The position numbers and the translations under genes are program-made. From CAZFIO01 sp964519585 (GTDB taxonomy: Bacteria > Bacillota > Clostridia > Tissierellales > Tissierellaceae), in assembly GCA_964519585.1 (NCBI GenBank), contig CAZFIO010000041.1, positions 1-14,180 of the forward strand: a DNA stretch of 14,180 nt. Reading direction: 5' to 3'. Position 1 is the stretch's first letter, and each line of letters starts with the position of its first letter. Below are positions 6,831 to 14,180 of the stretch, piece after piece. The notes under the pieces are model-generated. The model did no database searches. It was not told the origin of the DNA and was given only the letters and a program-made list of their open reading frames with translations.

Positions 6831-6844
6831 ATGGTGGTGATAAT

Positions 6845-7708
6845 ATGAATATTAACTGGTATCCAGGACATATGAAAAAAACTAAAGAATCTATAGAAAA
6901 ACATTTGTCAATGGTAGACCTTGTTTTTGAATTAATTGATGCTAGAATCCCCTATAGTAGCCAGAACCCTATTATAGATGAAATTTTAAAAGATAAGCTA
7001 AGAATAATTATTTTAAATAAGAAGGACTTAGCCAGTGACTATGCAAATAAACTATGGAGTGATTATTTCCAAAAAGAGGGCTTGGATTATGTATTTTTGG
7101 ATTCTTTATCCGGCAGTGGTATTTCAGACCTTATAAAAATGGCTCATGATAAAACATCTGAGAAAAGAAAAACATATAAAAAGAGGGGTGTTATTAATAG
7201 ACCTATAAGGGCTATGATTCTAGGTATTCCCAATGTTGGCAAATCGACACTTATAAACACCCTGTCAGGTAGGAAGGGTACAAGAACAGGTAATAAACCT
7301 GGTATAACTAAATCGAACCAATGGATAAAAATCAGAGGTGAGTTAGAGTTACTAGATACTCCGGGTATTTTATGGCCAAAATTTGAAGACCCTGATGTTG
7401 GTCTAAACCTAGCCTATATTGGGTCTATTAGGGATGAAATTTTGGATACTGAAACCCTTGCTTTAAAACTTATAGAGAAACTTGTTAAAATAAATCCAAA
7501 CTTGCTAGAAAACAGATATAATATAAGTACGCAAGCTAAGGGTCACCTAGATATTATGATTGAGATAGGTAAAAAAAGGGGATGTATAATAAAGGGTGGA
7601 GAAGTTGATTTTACAAAAACAGCTGATATAATTTTGGATGAGTTTCGCAAGGGTATCATAGGAAGGTATACACTAGAATTGCCAGTGAAAAGTGATATAA
7701 ATGAATAG
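6845..7708 (+). CDS. rbgA: Ribosome biogenesis GTPase RbgA (YlqF)
   Basis: RbgA is a GTPase needed for late assembly of the 50S subunit, where it acts on the particle before uL16 and other late proteins join. It has the circularly permuted motif order of its class: NKKD (G4, 58-61) precedes the P-loop GIPNVGKST (127-135), followed by PGITKSNQWI (G2) and DTPG (G3, 171-174). The opening MNINWYPGHMKKTK is diagnostic. The protein is 287 residues. The frame is open further upstream to a TTG at 6770, but those codons would cover the hairpin region, and the ATG at 6845 has a good SD (GGTGGTGAT, 6833-6841). The last 8 bases overlap rnhB (ATGAATAG, 7701-7708). Confidence 0.96.
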   Translation: MNINWYPGHMKKTKESIEKHLSMVDLVFELIDARIPYSSQNPIIDEILKDKLRIIILNKKDLASDYANKLWSDYFQKEGLDYVFLDSLSGSGISDLIKMAHDKTSEKRKTYKKRGVINRPIRAMILGIPNVGKSTLINTLSGRKGTRTGNKPGITKSNQWIKIRGELELLDTPGILWPKFEDPDVGLNLAYIGSIRDEILDTETLALKLIEKLVKINPNLLENRYNISTQAKGHLDIMIEIGKKRGCIIKGGEVDFTKTADIILDEFRKGIIGRYTLELPVKSDINE

Positions 7709-8312
7709 TATAGAAAATACAATTTATAAACAAGGATATAATTTTATTGCCTGTATAGATGAGGTTGGAAGAGGATGTCTTTTGGGAGATGTACTGGCAT
7801 GTGCAATTATTATGCCTAGGGATCTTATATTAGAAGGAGTAAAAGATTCAAAAAAACTTACCGAAAAAAGAAGGGCATTTCTTTATAATTTGATTTTAGA
7901 AAATGCTATAGGCCTAGGAATAGGCCGAGTAAATTCAACTATTATTGATGAAATTAATATTAAAGAAGCAAGTAGGCTAGCCATGAAGCTAGCTGTAGAA
8001 AATATTTTGGATAAGGACTCCAATAAGCTTATACCTGATTTTTTATTAATTGATGCTGAAAGTATTGATATGGATATTCCACAGGAAAGTATTATTAAGG
8101 GTGATAGTATTTCTCATGGGATTGCTTCTGCTTCAATTGTTGCAAAAGTTACTAGGGATAACTTATGTTTGGATTGGGATAAAAACTACCCTGGTTATAA
8201 TATAAGTAAACATAAGGGCTATGGAACCAAAGACCATATTGAAAGAATAAGGACACAGGGAGTATTACCAATTCATAGACTTAAATTTTTAAAAAAAATT
8301 CTTGCTAGGTGA
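7701..8312 (+). CDS. rnhB: Ribonuclease HII
   Basis: RNase HII cuts RNA in RNA-DNA hybrids and nicks at single ribonucleotides in DNA, starting ribonucleotide excision repair. The 203-residue protein keeps the acidic active site: D20 and E21 in IDEVGRG, D118 in LLIDAE, and D153 in AKVTRD, together with KGDSISHGIASASIVAK and HKGYGTKDH. The residues right after DEVGRG read CLLGDVLACAIIMP, while many family members have PLAGPV or similar; catalytic residues are unaffected. The start overlaps the end of rbgA with only a weak SD, so translation probably relies on coupling. The stop TGA (8310-8312) lies in the SD of yraN. Confidence 0.95.
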   Translation: MNSIENTIYKQGYNFIACIDEVGRGCLLGDVLACAIIMPRDLILEGVKDSKKLTEKRRAFLYNLILENAIGLGIGRVNSTIIDEINIKEASRLAMKLAVENILDKDSNKLIPDFLLIDAESIDMDIPQESIIKGDSISHGIASASIVAKVTRDNLCLDWDKNYPGYNISKHKGYGTKDHIERIRTQGVLPIHRLKFLKKILAR

Positions 8313-8318
8313 TTATTC

Positions 8319-8681
8319 ATGGGAAATAATATTAGTAAGGGAAAGCTTGGAGAATTAACTGCCCTTAAGTATTTAACAACAAATGGCTATAAAATCCTTA
8401 ACACCAACTATAAGACAAAAATAGGTGAAATTGATATTATAGCCTTATATAATAATTTATTGGTTGTTTTAGAGGTTAAAACAAGAACAAGCTTAAATCA
8501 TGGTTACCCTTATGAAGCTGTAAATCAAAGAAAACAAAATAAAATAATCATGGTTTCACAAATATATATGAAGGAAAAAGGCTTTAAAGATATACAGGTT
8601 AGGTTTGATATAATTGAAGTTTATTTGACAAAAAGTATAAAAATAAATCATATTGAAAATGCATTTTGTCAATTAAGCTAA
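8319..8681 (+). CDS. yraN: YraN family (UPF0102) nuclease-fold protein
   Basis: The 120-residue protein belongs to the UPF0102/YraN family (YlqH is the equivalent in B. subtilis), which has a restriction-endonuclease-like fold and no settled cellular role. Family motifs appear in order: GKLGELTALKYL at the N-terminus, NGYKILNTNYK, the catalytic-type GEIDIIA (acidic pair), VVLEVKTRT (E-x-K), and RFDIIEV near the C-terminus. The E/D...ExK layout is intact, which suggests metal-dependent nuclease chemistry, but the substrate is unknown. The ATG follows AGGTGA (8307-8312), which overlaps the rnhB stop. Its place between rnhB and comM/dprA suggests a link to DNA processing; that is inference. Confidence 0.9.
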   Translation: MGNNISKGKLGELTALKYLTTNGYKILNTNYKTKIGEIDIIALYNNLLVVLEVKTRTSLNHGYPYEAVNQRKQNKIIMVSQIYMKEKGFKDIQVRFDIIEVYLTKSIKINHIENAFCQLS

Positions 8682-8745
8682 ATATATGTTTTTTTATGCT
8701 TATTACCCAGGGAATTAAAATATTTTAAATGGGGGATGGGGTATT

Positions 8746-10272
8746 ATGTACTCAAAATTAAGGACATGTGTTCTACAGGGGTTAAATGGGGATATTGTTG
8801 AGGTTGAAACGGATTTATCTAGGGGGCTCCCTGCCTTCAATATTGTTGGTTTACCTGATGTTGCCATTAAAGAATCTAAAGAGAGGGTTCGTGCAGCTAT
8901 TAAGAACAGTGGCTTTGAGTTTCCCTTAAATAGAATTACTATAAATCTAGCCCCTGCAAATTTAAGAAAAGAAGGATCGCAAATGGACCTAGCCATAGCC
9001 ATAGGAATCCTTTCATCAAGTGGTATCGTAAAAATGCATGAAAACAATGACATTATACTCTTGGGTGAATTATCTCTAGATGGGAAGATAACAAGGATAG
9101 ATGGAGGTTTACCCATGGTTATTTCACTTAGGGAGCTGGGAATAAAAAGATGCATAATTCCCTATGAAAATAAAGAAGAATGTGGTGTTATTAATGACTT
9201 AGAAATAATACCTGTGAAAGATTTAAAAGAAGTAGTTAAATACATAAATAAGGAAATAGATATAGAACCCTTTTTTAGGGGTCTAAATAAATCTTCAGCA
9301 AGACCGGAAAGCGAGATGGATTTTTCTGAAATCAAGGGACAAGAAAGTTTAAAAAGGGCCTTAGAGATAGCGGCCGCTGGAAATCATAATATGCTAATTG
9401 TAGGTCCACCCGGATCTGGAAAAACTATGGCTGCTAGAAGGATACCGACAATTTTACCAAAACTTACTTTTGAAGAATCAATAGAGGTGACAAAGATATA
9501 CAGCATTGCAGGACTTATGCCTACAAATGATCTAATAGAGATTCGGCCCTTTAGATCTCCACACCATACTGCATCAAATATATCTCTAATTGGCGGTGGT
9601 AGAATACCAAAGCCTGGCGAAGTTTCTTTATCTCATCATGGTGTACTTTTTCTTGACGAGCTACCAGAGTTTAATAAAAATGTACTAGAAACTTTAAGAC
9701 AACCAATAGAAGATGGTTTAGTCAACATATCAAGAGTATCTGCTAGTCTAAGCTATCCAGCAAAATTCATGTTAATAGCTAGTATGAATCCTTGTCCATG
9801 CGGATATTTTGGTGATCCACTACATGAGTGCCACTGTTCCCAAAGGGATATTGATAGGTATTTAGGGAAAATTAGTCATCCTCTTTTAGATAGAATAGAT
9901 ATACATTTAGAAGTATCTCCTGTGAAGTATGATGAGTTAAAGATAAATACACCCAGTGAAAGTTCAGATATTATAAGAAAAAGAGTAAATACAGCCCGTA
10001 GTATTCAGTTAAAAAGATTTTCCAATAGGGATATTTATAATAATTCCCAAATGACTAGTAAGGATTTAAAACAATATTGTAAATTATCAAAGGCAACAGA
10101 AGAAATAATGGAAAGTGCTTTTAAAAAGTATAAGTTTTCTGCCAGAACATATACAAAAATTTTAAAGGTTGCAAGAACCATTGCTGATTTAGATCACAAG
10201 GAGGATATAGCTGATATTCATCTTTTAGAAGCTATAAGGTATAGGAACTTAAATAAGAAATACTGGGGGTAA
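8746..10272 (+). CDS. comM: YifB family Mg-chelatase-like AAA+ ATPase (ComM)
   Basis: In naturally transformable Gram-negatives, ComM is a hexameric helicase that promotes branch migration during integration of incoming DNA; related proteins are widespread in bacteria that are not known to be competent. The 508-residue protein has an N-terminal Lon-protease-like domain (GLPAFNIVGLPDVAIKESKE, LAPANLRKEGSQMDL, about 1-170), then an AAA+ module with Walker A GPPGSGKT (220-227), Walker B LFLDE (D304, E305) and LLDRIDIHLEV near the arginine-finger region. Four cysteines (C350, C352, C362, C364) in PCPCGYF and ECHC could bind zinc. The C-terminal Mg-chelatase domain ends RTYTKILKVARTIADLD. The SD is the G-rich GGGGGATGGGG upstream of the ATG. 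A gap of 64 bases separates it from yraN, without a convincing terminator. Confidence 0.94.
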   Translation: MYSKLRTCVLQGLNGDIVEVETDLSRGLPAFNIVGLPDVAIKESKERVRAAIKNSGFEFPLNRITINLAPANLRKEGSQMDLAIAIGILSSSGIVKMHENNDIILLGELSLDGKITRIDGGLPMVISLRELGIKRCIIPYENKEECGVINDLEIIPVKDLKEVVKYINKEIDIEPFFRGLNKSSARPESEMDFSEIKGQESLKRALEIAAAGNHNMLIVGPPGSGKTMAARRIPTILPKLTFEESIEVTKIYSIAGLMPTNDLIEIRPFRSPHHTASNISLIGGGRIPKPGEVSLSHHGVLFLDELPEFNKNVLETLRQPIEDGLVNISRVSASLSYPAKFMLIASMNPCPCGYFGDPLHECHCSQRDIDRYLGKISHPLLDRIDIHLEVSPVKYDELKINTPSESSDIIRKRVNTARSIQLKRFSNRDIYNNSQMTSKDLKQYCKLSKATEEIMESAFKKYKFSARTYTKILKVARTIADLDHKEDIADIHLLEAIRYRNLNKKYWG

Positions 10273-10277
10273 ATCCT

Positions 10278-11375
10278 ATGGAGGAGATTAGTAGAAGAGA
10301 TATTTTAATATGGTTAAACAGCTTGGGTATAAATAATAGGTCTATAGGAATATTAATGGAAGTCTTCCCTGATTTAAAGGAAATTTTAAATACTAGCAGC
10401 AAGACCCTAATGGGTATAACTAGTATAAAGAAAAACTTCTTGTTAAAAATATTAGAAAATAGGGATATATTATCTATTAAAAATACCATAAAGGGATTAG
10501 AGGAAAAGGGTATTAGAGTAATTACCATACTTGATGAAAATTATCCTTTGAGCTTAATAAATATATATGACCAACCCTATGTATTATATCAAAAGGGCCA
10601 TATAAAAAATCAAGATAAACTATCCATAGGTATAGTAGGCGCAAGAAAATCAACCCCATACGGACGTTGGGCCTGTGAAAAGTTTACTAAAGAGCTAGTA
10701 AATATGGGGGTTACAATTGTAAGTGGTTTAGCTTTGGGAATTGATGCAGTGGCACATAAAACAGCGATTGATAATGGAGGACGAACAATTGCAATTTTGG
10801 GTAATGGTTTAGATGAGATTTATCCTAGGAGAAATTCCTTCCTCTATGAGCAAATTGTAAATCATGGAGCAATCCTAACAGAATTTCCTTTAGGCACTAT
10901 GCCACTAGCTTTTAATTTTCCACAAAGAAATAGAATTATTTCTGGTTTATCATTAGGTGTTATAGTTATAGAGGCAAAGGAAAAGTCAGGGTCCTTGATT
11001 ACTGCCCACCACGCACTTGATCAAGGTAAGAGTGTATTCTCACTACCTGGTAATATTAACAGTATATATAGTGGTGGAACAAATAAGTTAATTAAGGATG
11101 GGGCTATACCCTTACTAGAAATAGATGATATTTTAAATGAAATAAATGAATTAAAAGAGCTAAATATTGAAAATAAAATGCAAGATATAGATTTTACCCA
11201 ATTAAGTAGTACTGAGATTTCTATTGTAAATGTAATAAAAAATGGACCAATACATTGTGATATGATAGCATATAAAATTGGGATGCCAATTTCAAATGTT
11301 GCAAGCACTTTAACAATATTAGAAATTAAAGGGATTATAAATGAAATAGGCAATCAGATTTTTGTGATTAATTAG
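10278..11375 (+). CDS. dprA: DNA-processing protein DprA
   Basis: DprA binds single-stranded transforming DNA, protects it and loads RecA. It is kept even in many species without known competence. The 365-residue protein has an N-terminal helical SAM-like region (about 1-65), a central Rossmann fold of the DprA/Smf type (IGIVGARKSTPYG, IVSGLALGIDAVAHK, ILGNGLDEIYPRRN, TEFPLGTMP, FPQRNRIISGLS, KSGSLITAHHALDQGK, SLPGN) and a C-terminal winged-helix-like domain (about 300-365). Spacing from comM is 5 bases; the SD GGGGG (10265-10269) lies at the end of comM, so the two are coupled. No truncation is seen. Confidence 0.95.
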   Translation: MEEISRRDILIWLNSLGINNRSIGILMEVFPDLKEILNTSSKTLMGITSIKKNFLLKILENRDILSIKNTIKGLEEKGIRVITILDENYPLSLINIYDQPYVLYQKGHIKNQDKLSIGIVGARKSTPYGRWACEKFTKELVNMGVTIVSGLALGIDAVAHKTAIDNGGRTIAILGNGLDEIYPRRNSFLYEQIVNHGAILTEFPLGTMPLAFNFPQRNRIISGLSLGVIVIEAKEKSGSLITAHHALDQGKSVFSLPGNINSIYSGGTNKLIKDGAIPLLEIDDILNEINELKELNIENKMQDIDFTQLSSTEISIVNVIKNGPIHCDMIAYKIGMPISNVASTLTILEIKGIINEIGNQIFVIN

Positions 11376-11397
11376 CTGGCAAATGGAGGTAATATGT

Positions 11398-13479
11398 ATG
11401 GCAAAGAATTTAGTAATAGTTGAATCACCCGCTAAAGCTAAATCAATTAGTAAAATGTTAGGCAGGAATTATAAGGTTCTTGCATCTGTGGGGCATGTTA
11501 GAGATTTACCAAAAAGCACTTTAGGTATTGATATAGAAAATAATTTAGAACCAAGGTATATAAATATTCGTGGTAAGGCTCCTATTATTAATGAATTAAA
11601 AAGGGAAGCAAAAAAAGTTGATAAAGTTTTTTTGGCAACTGACCCTGACAGGGAGGGTGAGGCCATATCATGGCACTTGTCCTATCTTTTAAATTTAGAT
11701 TCTAAAGATAAGGTTAGAGTAGAATTTAATGAAATAACTAGTGATTCAATAAAAAAGGCAATTAAAAAACCTAGGCAAGTTGACCAGAATTTAGTGGATG
11801 CCCAGCAGGCAAGAAGGGTTCTTGATAGGCTTGTAGGTTACCAAATAAGTCCCTTGCTGTGGAAAAAAATTCGTAGGGGCCTAAGTGCTGGAAGGGTTCA
11901 ATCTGTAGCAACTAAGTTGATTTGTGACAGGGAAAAAGAAATAAATGAATTTATTCCAGAGGAATACTGGAGCATTCAAGCAATGTTTAAGAAAGAGTCT
12001 ATGGAATTTAAAGGAAACCTAATTAGCAAGTACCATAAAGATAAAGAAAAAAAAATAGAGCTAAAAAATAAAAACGATACTGACAAGATTCTATCAGAGC
12101 TAGACAAGGATAAGTTTTATGTTGAGGATGTAAAAAAGGGCCAAAGAAAAAGAAACCCATTTCCTCCATATACCACTAGCACCTTACAACAGGATGCGTC
12201 TAAGAGATTGGGTTTTAGCACAAAAAAAACCATGAGCATAGCTCAACAATTATACGAGGGTGTTGAAATAGGTAAGGAAGGTAGTATTGGAATAATTACC
12301 TATATGAGGACAGACTCAACCAGAATCTCTAATGATGCTAGAAATGAAGCTGGCAATTATATAGTAGAAAAGTTTGGTAAAGACTTTTCAAATGGTGGTG
12401 CTTCCTATGACAAAAAAAATAAAAAAGATTCCCAAGATGCTCATGAATGTATTAGGCCTACACTTAAATTTAGAGAACCTTCTGTTTTGGAAGGAGTCTT
12501 AACAAAGGATCAATTTAGATTATATAAACTAATTTGGGATAGGTTTTTTGCATCCCAAATGACTCCTGCACAATACAAAACCCAATCTATAAATATAAGG
12601 TGTAAGGACTATCTTTTTAGAAGCAATGGCTCTGTCCTAATATTTGAGGGATTTCTAAAGGTCTATAATATACTTGACGATGACAGTAAGGACACAATTA
12701 TACCAGAAGTCCATCTTGATGAAAATTTGAAAGTAACCGATATAATGTCAAATCAGCACTTTACTCAGGGACCTTCAAGATACACTGAAGCTTCCCTAAT
12801 TAAAACTCTAGAGGAACTGGGCATAGGAAGACCCAGCACATATTCTCCTACAATTGGTACTATTTTATCTAGGGATTATGTTACTTTAAACAATAAGGCA
12901 TTTTTCCCAACAGAATTAGGTATTTTAGTGAATGATTTATTGACTGAGCACTTTAAAGAAATAGTTAATGAAAAGTTTACTGCAGATTTAGAGAATAAAC
13001 TAGATGACATTGCAGAAGGGAAAACAGAATGGAAGCTTGTAATCGAAGAATTTTATGCTAGTTTTAGCCAGGTGCTAGAAAAAGCAGAAGAAGAGATTGA
13101 TAAAATTGAAATTAAAGATGAGGTTACAGATATAGTTTGCGAAAAATGTGGCAGAAATATGGTTGTTAAAAGTGGAAGGTTTGGCAAATTCTTGGCCTGC
13201 CCTGGCTATCCAGAATGTAAGAATACAAAACCTATAGTTGATAAAATCAATGTAAAGTGCCCAAAATGTCAGGGTGAAATTGTAAAAAAGAAATCTAAAA
13301 GGGGTAGAACTTTTTATGGCTGCAGCAACTATCCTGATTGTGATTTTGTATCTTGGAATGAACCAGTTGATGAGAAATGTCCTGTTTGTAATTCATTTAT
13401 GTATATAAAAAGTAATAAAAGCGGAGTAACTATTAATTGTAGTAACAAAGATTGTAAATATTCCATCAAAAAACAATAA
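11398..13479 (+). CDS. topA: DNA topoisomerase I (type IA)
   Basis: TopA relaxes negative supercoils by transient single-strand breakage through a 5'-phosphotyrosine link. The 693-residue protein has an N-terminal TOPRIM domain with E9 in VESPAKAKS and DPDREGEA (82-89), then the toroid with NPFPPYTTSTLQQ, the active-site tyrosine Y302 in ITYMRTDSTRIS, DAHECIRPT, and SRYTEASLIKTLEELGIGRPSTY. Three C-terminal four-cysteine zinc ribbons begin at C581, C621 and C661. The family motif usually reads DAHEAIRPT, so the Cys is a mild variant. I choose the ATG at 11398 because it lies 7 bases after SD GGAGGT (11385-11390); an in-frame ATG at 11383 overlaps that SD. A 22-base gap follows dprA. Confidence 0.96.
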   Translation: MAKNLVIVESPAKAKSISKMLGRNYKVLASVGHVRDLPKSTLGIDIENNLEPRYINIRGKAPIINELKREAKKVDKVFLATDPDREGEAISWHLSYLLNLDSKDKVRVEFNEITSDSIKKAIKKPRQVDQNLVDAQQARRVLDRLVGYQISPLLWKKIRRGLSAGRVQSVATKLICDREKEINEFIPEEYWSIQAMFKKESMEFKGNLISKYHKDKEKKIELKNKNDTDKILSELDKDKFYVEDVKKGQRKRNPFPPYTTSTLQQDASKRLGFSTKKTMSIAQQLYEGVEIGKEGSIGIITYMRTDSTRISNDARNEAGNYIVEKFGKDFSNGGASYDKKNKKDSQDAHECIRPTLKFREPSVLEGVLTKDQFRLYKLIWDRFFASQMTPAQYKTQSINIRCKDYLFRSNGSVLIFEGFLKVYNILDDDSKDTIIPEVHLDENLKVTDIMSNQHFTQGPSRYTEASLIKTLEELGIGRPSTYSPTIGTILSRDYVTLNNKAFFPTELGILVNDLLTEHFKEIVNEKFTADLENKLDDIAEGKTEWKLVIEEFYASFSQVLEKAEEEIDKIEIKDEVTDIVCEKCGRNMVVKSGRFGKFLACPGYPECKNTKPIVDKINVKCPKCQGEIVKKKSKRGRTFYGCSNYPDCDFVSWNEPVDEKCPVCNSFMYIKSNKSGVTINCSNKDCKYSIKKQ

Positions 13480-13595
13480 TAATTATCTATCTATACAATT
13501 AATCCAATTTATAGTATCCTATATTAAGAAGACAAGGGAAATAATGAAAGAAACAATATATACAGTAATTTACAAACTAAGAAGGAGAGATTATA
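13480..13595. other. topA-codY intergenic region
   Basis: These 116 AT-rich bases contain no convincing terminator for topA. -10-like hexamers TATAGT (13510-13515) and TATATT (13520-13525) occur, but neither has a recognisable -35 at 16-18 bases, so no promoter is called. TATAG/CTATA (13510-13514, 13519-13523) forms a small dyad. I see no match to the CodY box AATTTTCWGAAAATT. codY may be partly read from the topA transcript. A short ORF begins at 13544. Confidence 0.4.
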
Positions 13596-13615
13596 GTGGA
13601 AAGTCTTTTAAGTAA
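13544..13615 (+). CDS. Possible 23-residue leader ORF overlapping codY start
   Basis: An ATG at 13544 preceded by AAGGGAA (13534-13540) opens a 23-codon frame, MKETIYTVIYKLRRRDYSGK and three more residues, ending at TAA 13613-13615. It runs through the codY SD and 20 bases into codY, in another frame. The peptide is basic and resembles no family I know. It may be a real upstream ORF that couples or tunes codY translation, or simply chance; short ORFs are common in AT-rich spacers. Confidence 0.2.
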   Translation: MKETIYTVIYKLRRRDYSGKSFK

Positions 13616-14180
13616 AACCAGGCGTCTAAATAAAACTCTGCAAAGCTATGGGTCAGATCCAGTTTCCTTTCCAGAATTGAGCAAAATTTTAAGTGATATT
13701 TTAGAGGCTAATGTTTATATAGCGAGTATGAAGGGCAGAGTTCTAGGATATAAAATTTCAGAGGGTTTTGAATGTGATATTATAAAAACTGAGGTAGAAA
13801 AAACTAGAAGGTTTCCTAAGAAATATAATGATACACTTTTAAATACTACAGAAACTGATGAGAATATAAAAGAATTTACTGAATGTGTTTTTGATGAACA
13901 AATAGTATGTGGCCATCCTGGTAAAATCGCAACAGTAATACCAATCATAAGTGGGGGGAAGAGGCTAGGTACCCTGGTACTGGCAAGATTTGGTAAGGAA
14001 TTTAAAAGTGGAGATTTAATTTTTGCGGAATACAGTGCCACAATTGTAGGAATGGAAATATTAAGATCAAAAAGTGAAGAAATTGAAAATGAGGCAAGAA
14101 AAAGATCAGTAGTTCAAATGGCTATTGGAACCTTATCTTATTCAGAACTAGAGGCAATGGACCATATATTCAATGAATTA
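13596..14180 (+). CDS. codY: GTP-sensing global transcriptional repressor CodY, partial (3' end outside window)
   Basis: CodY is the dimeric regulator of Bacillota that binds branched-chain amino acids (and often GTP) and represses amino-acid biosynthesis, uptake and adaptation genes when nutrients are plentiful. The 195 codons present begin MESLLSKTRRLNKTLQ and include GRVLGYKISEGFECD, RRFPKKYND (F73, P74, Y77), the conserved IPIISGGKRLGTLVLARF, AEYSATIVGMEILR, and SVVQMAIGTLSYSELEA. This covers the GAF ligand-binding domain and the linker helix. The C-terminal winged helix-turn-helix, about 60 residues, lies beyond the right edge. The start is a GTG, supported by SD AAGGAG (13582-13587) eight bases upstream. 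Confidence 0.95.
   Translation, partial: MESLLSKTRRLNKTLQSYGSDPVSFPELSKILSDILEANVYIASMKGRVLGYKISEGFECDIIKTEVEKTRRFPKKYNDTLLNTTETDENIKEFTECVFDEQIVCGHPGKIATVIPIISGGKRLGTLVLARFGKEFKSGDLIFAEYSATIVGMEILRSKSEEIENEARKRSVVQMAIGTLSYSELEAMDHIFNEL

Noticed and set aside
6770..6844. N-terminal extension of RbgA from a TTG at 6770
   Set aside because: The extension translates a hairpin-rich leader, has no good SD, and RbgA proteins begin at the NWYPGHM block, which matches the ATG at 6845.
8609..8614. TATAAT with extended TG inside yraN as a comM promoter
   Set aside because: It has no -35 at the right distance and encodes the conserved RFDII motif. A TTGACA at 8625-8630 with CATATT 18 bases on is a weak alternative, not called.
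8675..8701. Hairpin and T run after yraN as a terminator
   Set aside because: The seven-T run lies in the loop and right arm of the only possible stem (AAGCTAAA with TTTATGCTT), with no T tract after it, so the standard form is not met.
8715..9155. Minus-strand 146-codon open frame
   Set aside because: It lies opposite the highly conserved start of comM and its translation resembles no known family; it is a shadow of the real gene, as are the other minus-strand frames.
1..14180. Search for mobile elements, CRISPR, tRNA/rRNA, SRP RNA, or a defence/toxin system
   Set aside because: No transposase, integrase, regularly spaced repeats, RNA-gene signatures or unassigned gene clusters are seen; every sizeable frame on the + strand belongs to a known housekeeping family.

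Overview
This is a compact, AT-rich stretch of chromosome in which every gene lies on the + strand. The genes and their order (smc-ftsY-ylxM-ffh-rpsP-khpA-rimM-trmD-rplS-rbgA-rnhB-yraN-comM-dprA-topA-codY) are the classic Bacillota block. Low GC, strong AGGAGG-type ribosome binding sites, CodY, and direct adjacency of topA and codY point to an anaerobic Clostridia/Tissierellia-type bacterium. The taxon is an inference from gene content and base composition; no rRNA is present to confirm it.

Layout. Bases 1-1574 hold the C-terminal part of SMC, cut by the left edge just after the hinge, followed by the SRP receptor FtsY. A promoter and a perfect 18-bp inverted repeat separate these from the next group: ylxM, ffh (SRP protein), rpsP (S16), khpA (RNA-binding KH protein), rimM (30S maturation) and trmD (tRNA m1G37 methyltransferase). 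rplS (L19) follows behind its own promoter and structured leader and is closed by a terminator. After a gap with nested hairpins come rbgA (50S assembly GTPase), rnhB (RNase HII) and yraN, then comM, dprA and topA, and finally codY, cut by the right edge after 195 codons.

How the genes fit together. The left half deals with protein targeting (FtsY and Ffh are the two halves of the SRP GTPase pair) and ribosome/tRNA maturation. The right half deals with nucleic-acid upkeep: ribonucleotide removal, a nuclease-fold protein, transforming-DNA handling and DNA supercoiling. It ends with the global nutritional repressor CodY. Tight spacing, stop/start overlaps (rimM/trmD, rbgA/rnhB) and stop codons lying inside the next Shine-Dalgarno (SD) sequence indicate translationally coupled operons.

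I found no mobile element, CRISPR array, tRNA, rRNA or defence system, and I do not see an undescribed system here. The points worth a second look are all regulatory: the promoter/hairpin arrangement before ylxM, the rplS leader, the alternative hairpins before rbgA, a hairpin containing the khpA stop codon, and a small ORF overlapping the codY start. No gap between genes exceeds about 150 bases.
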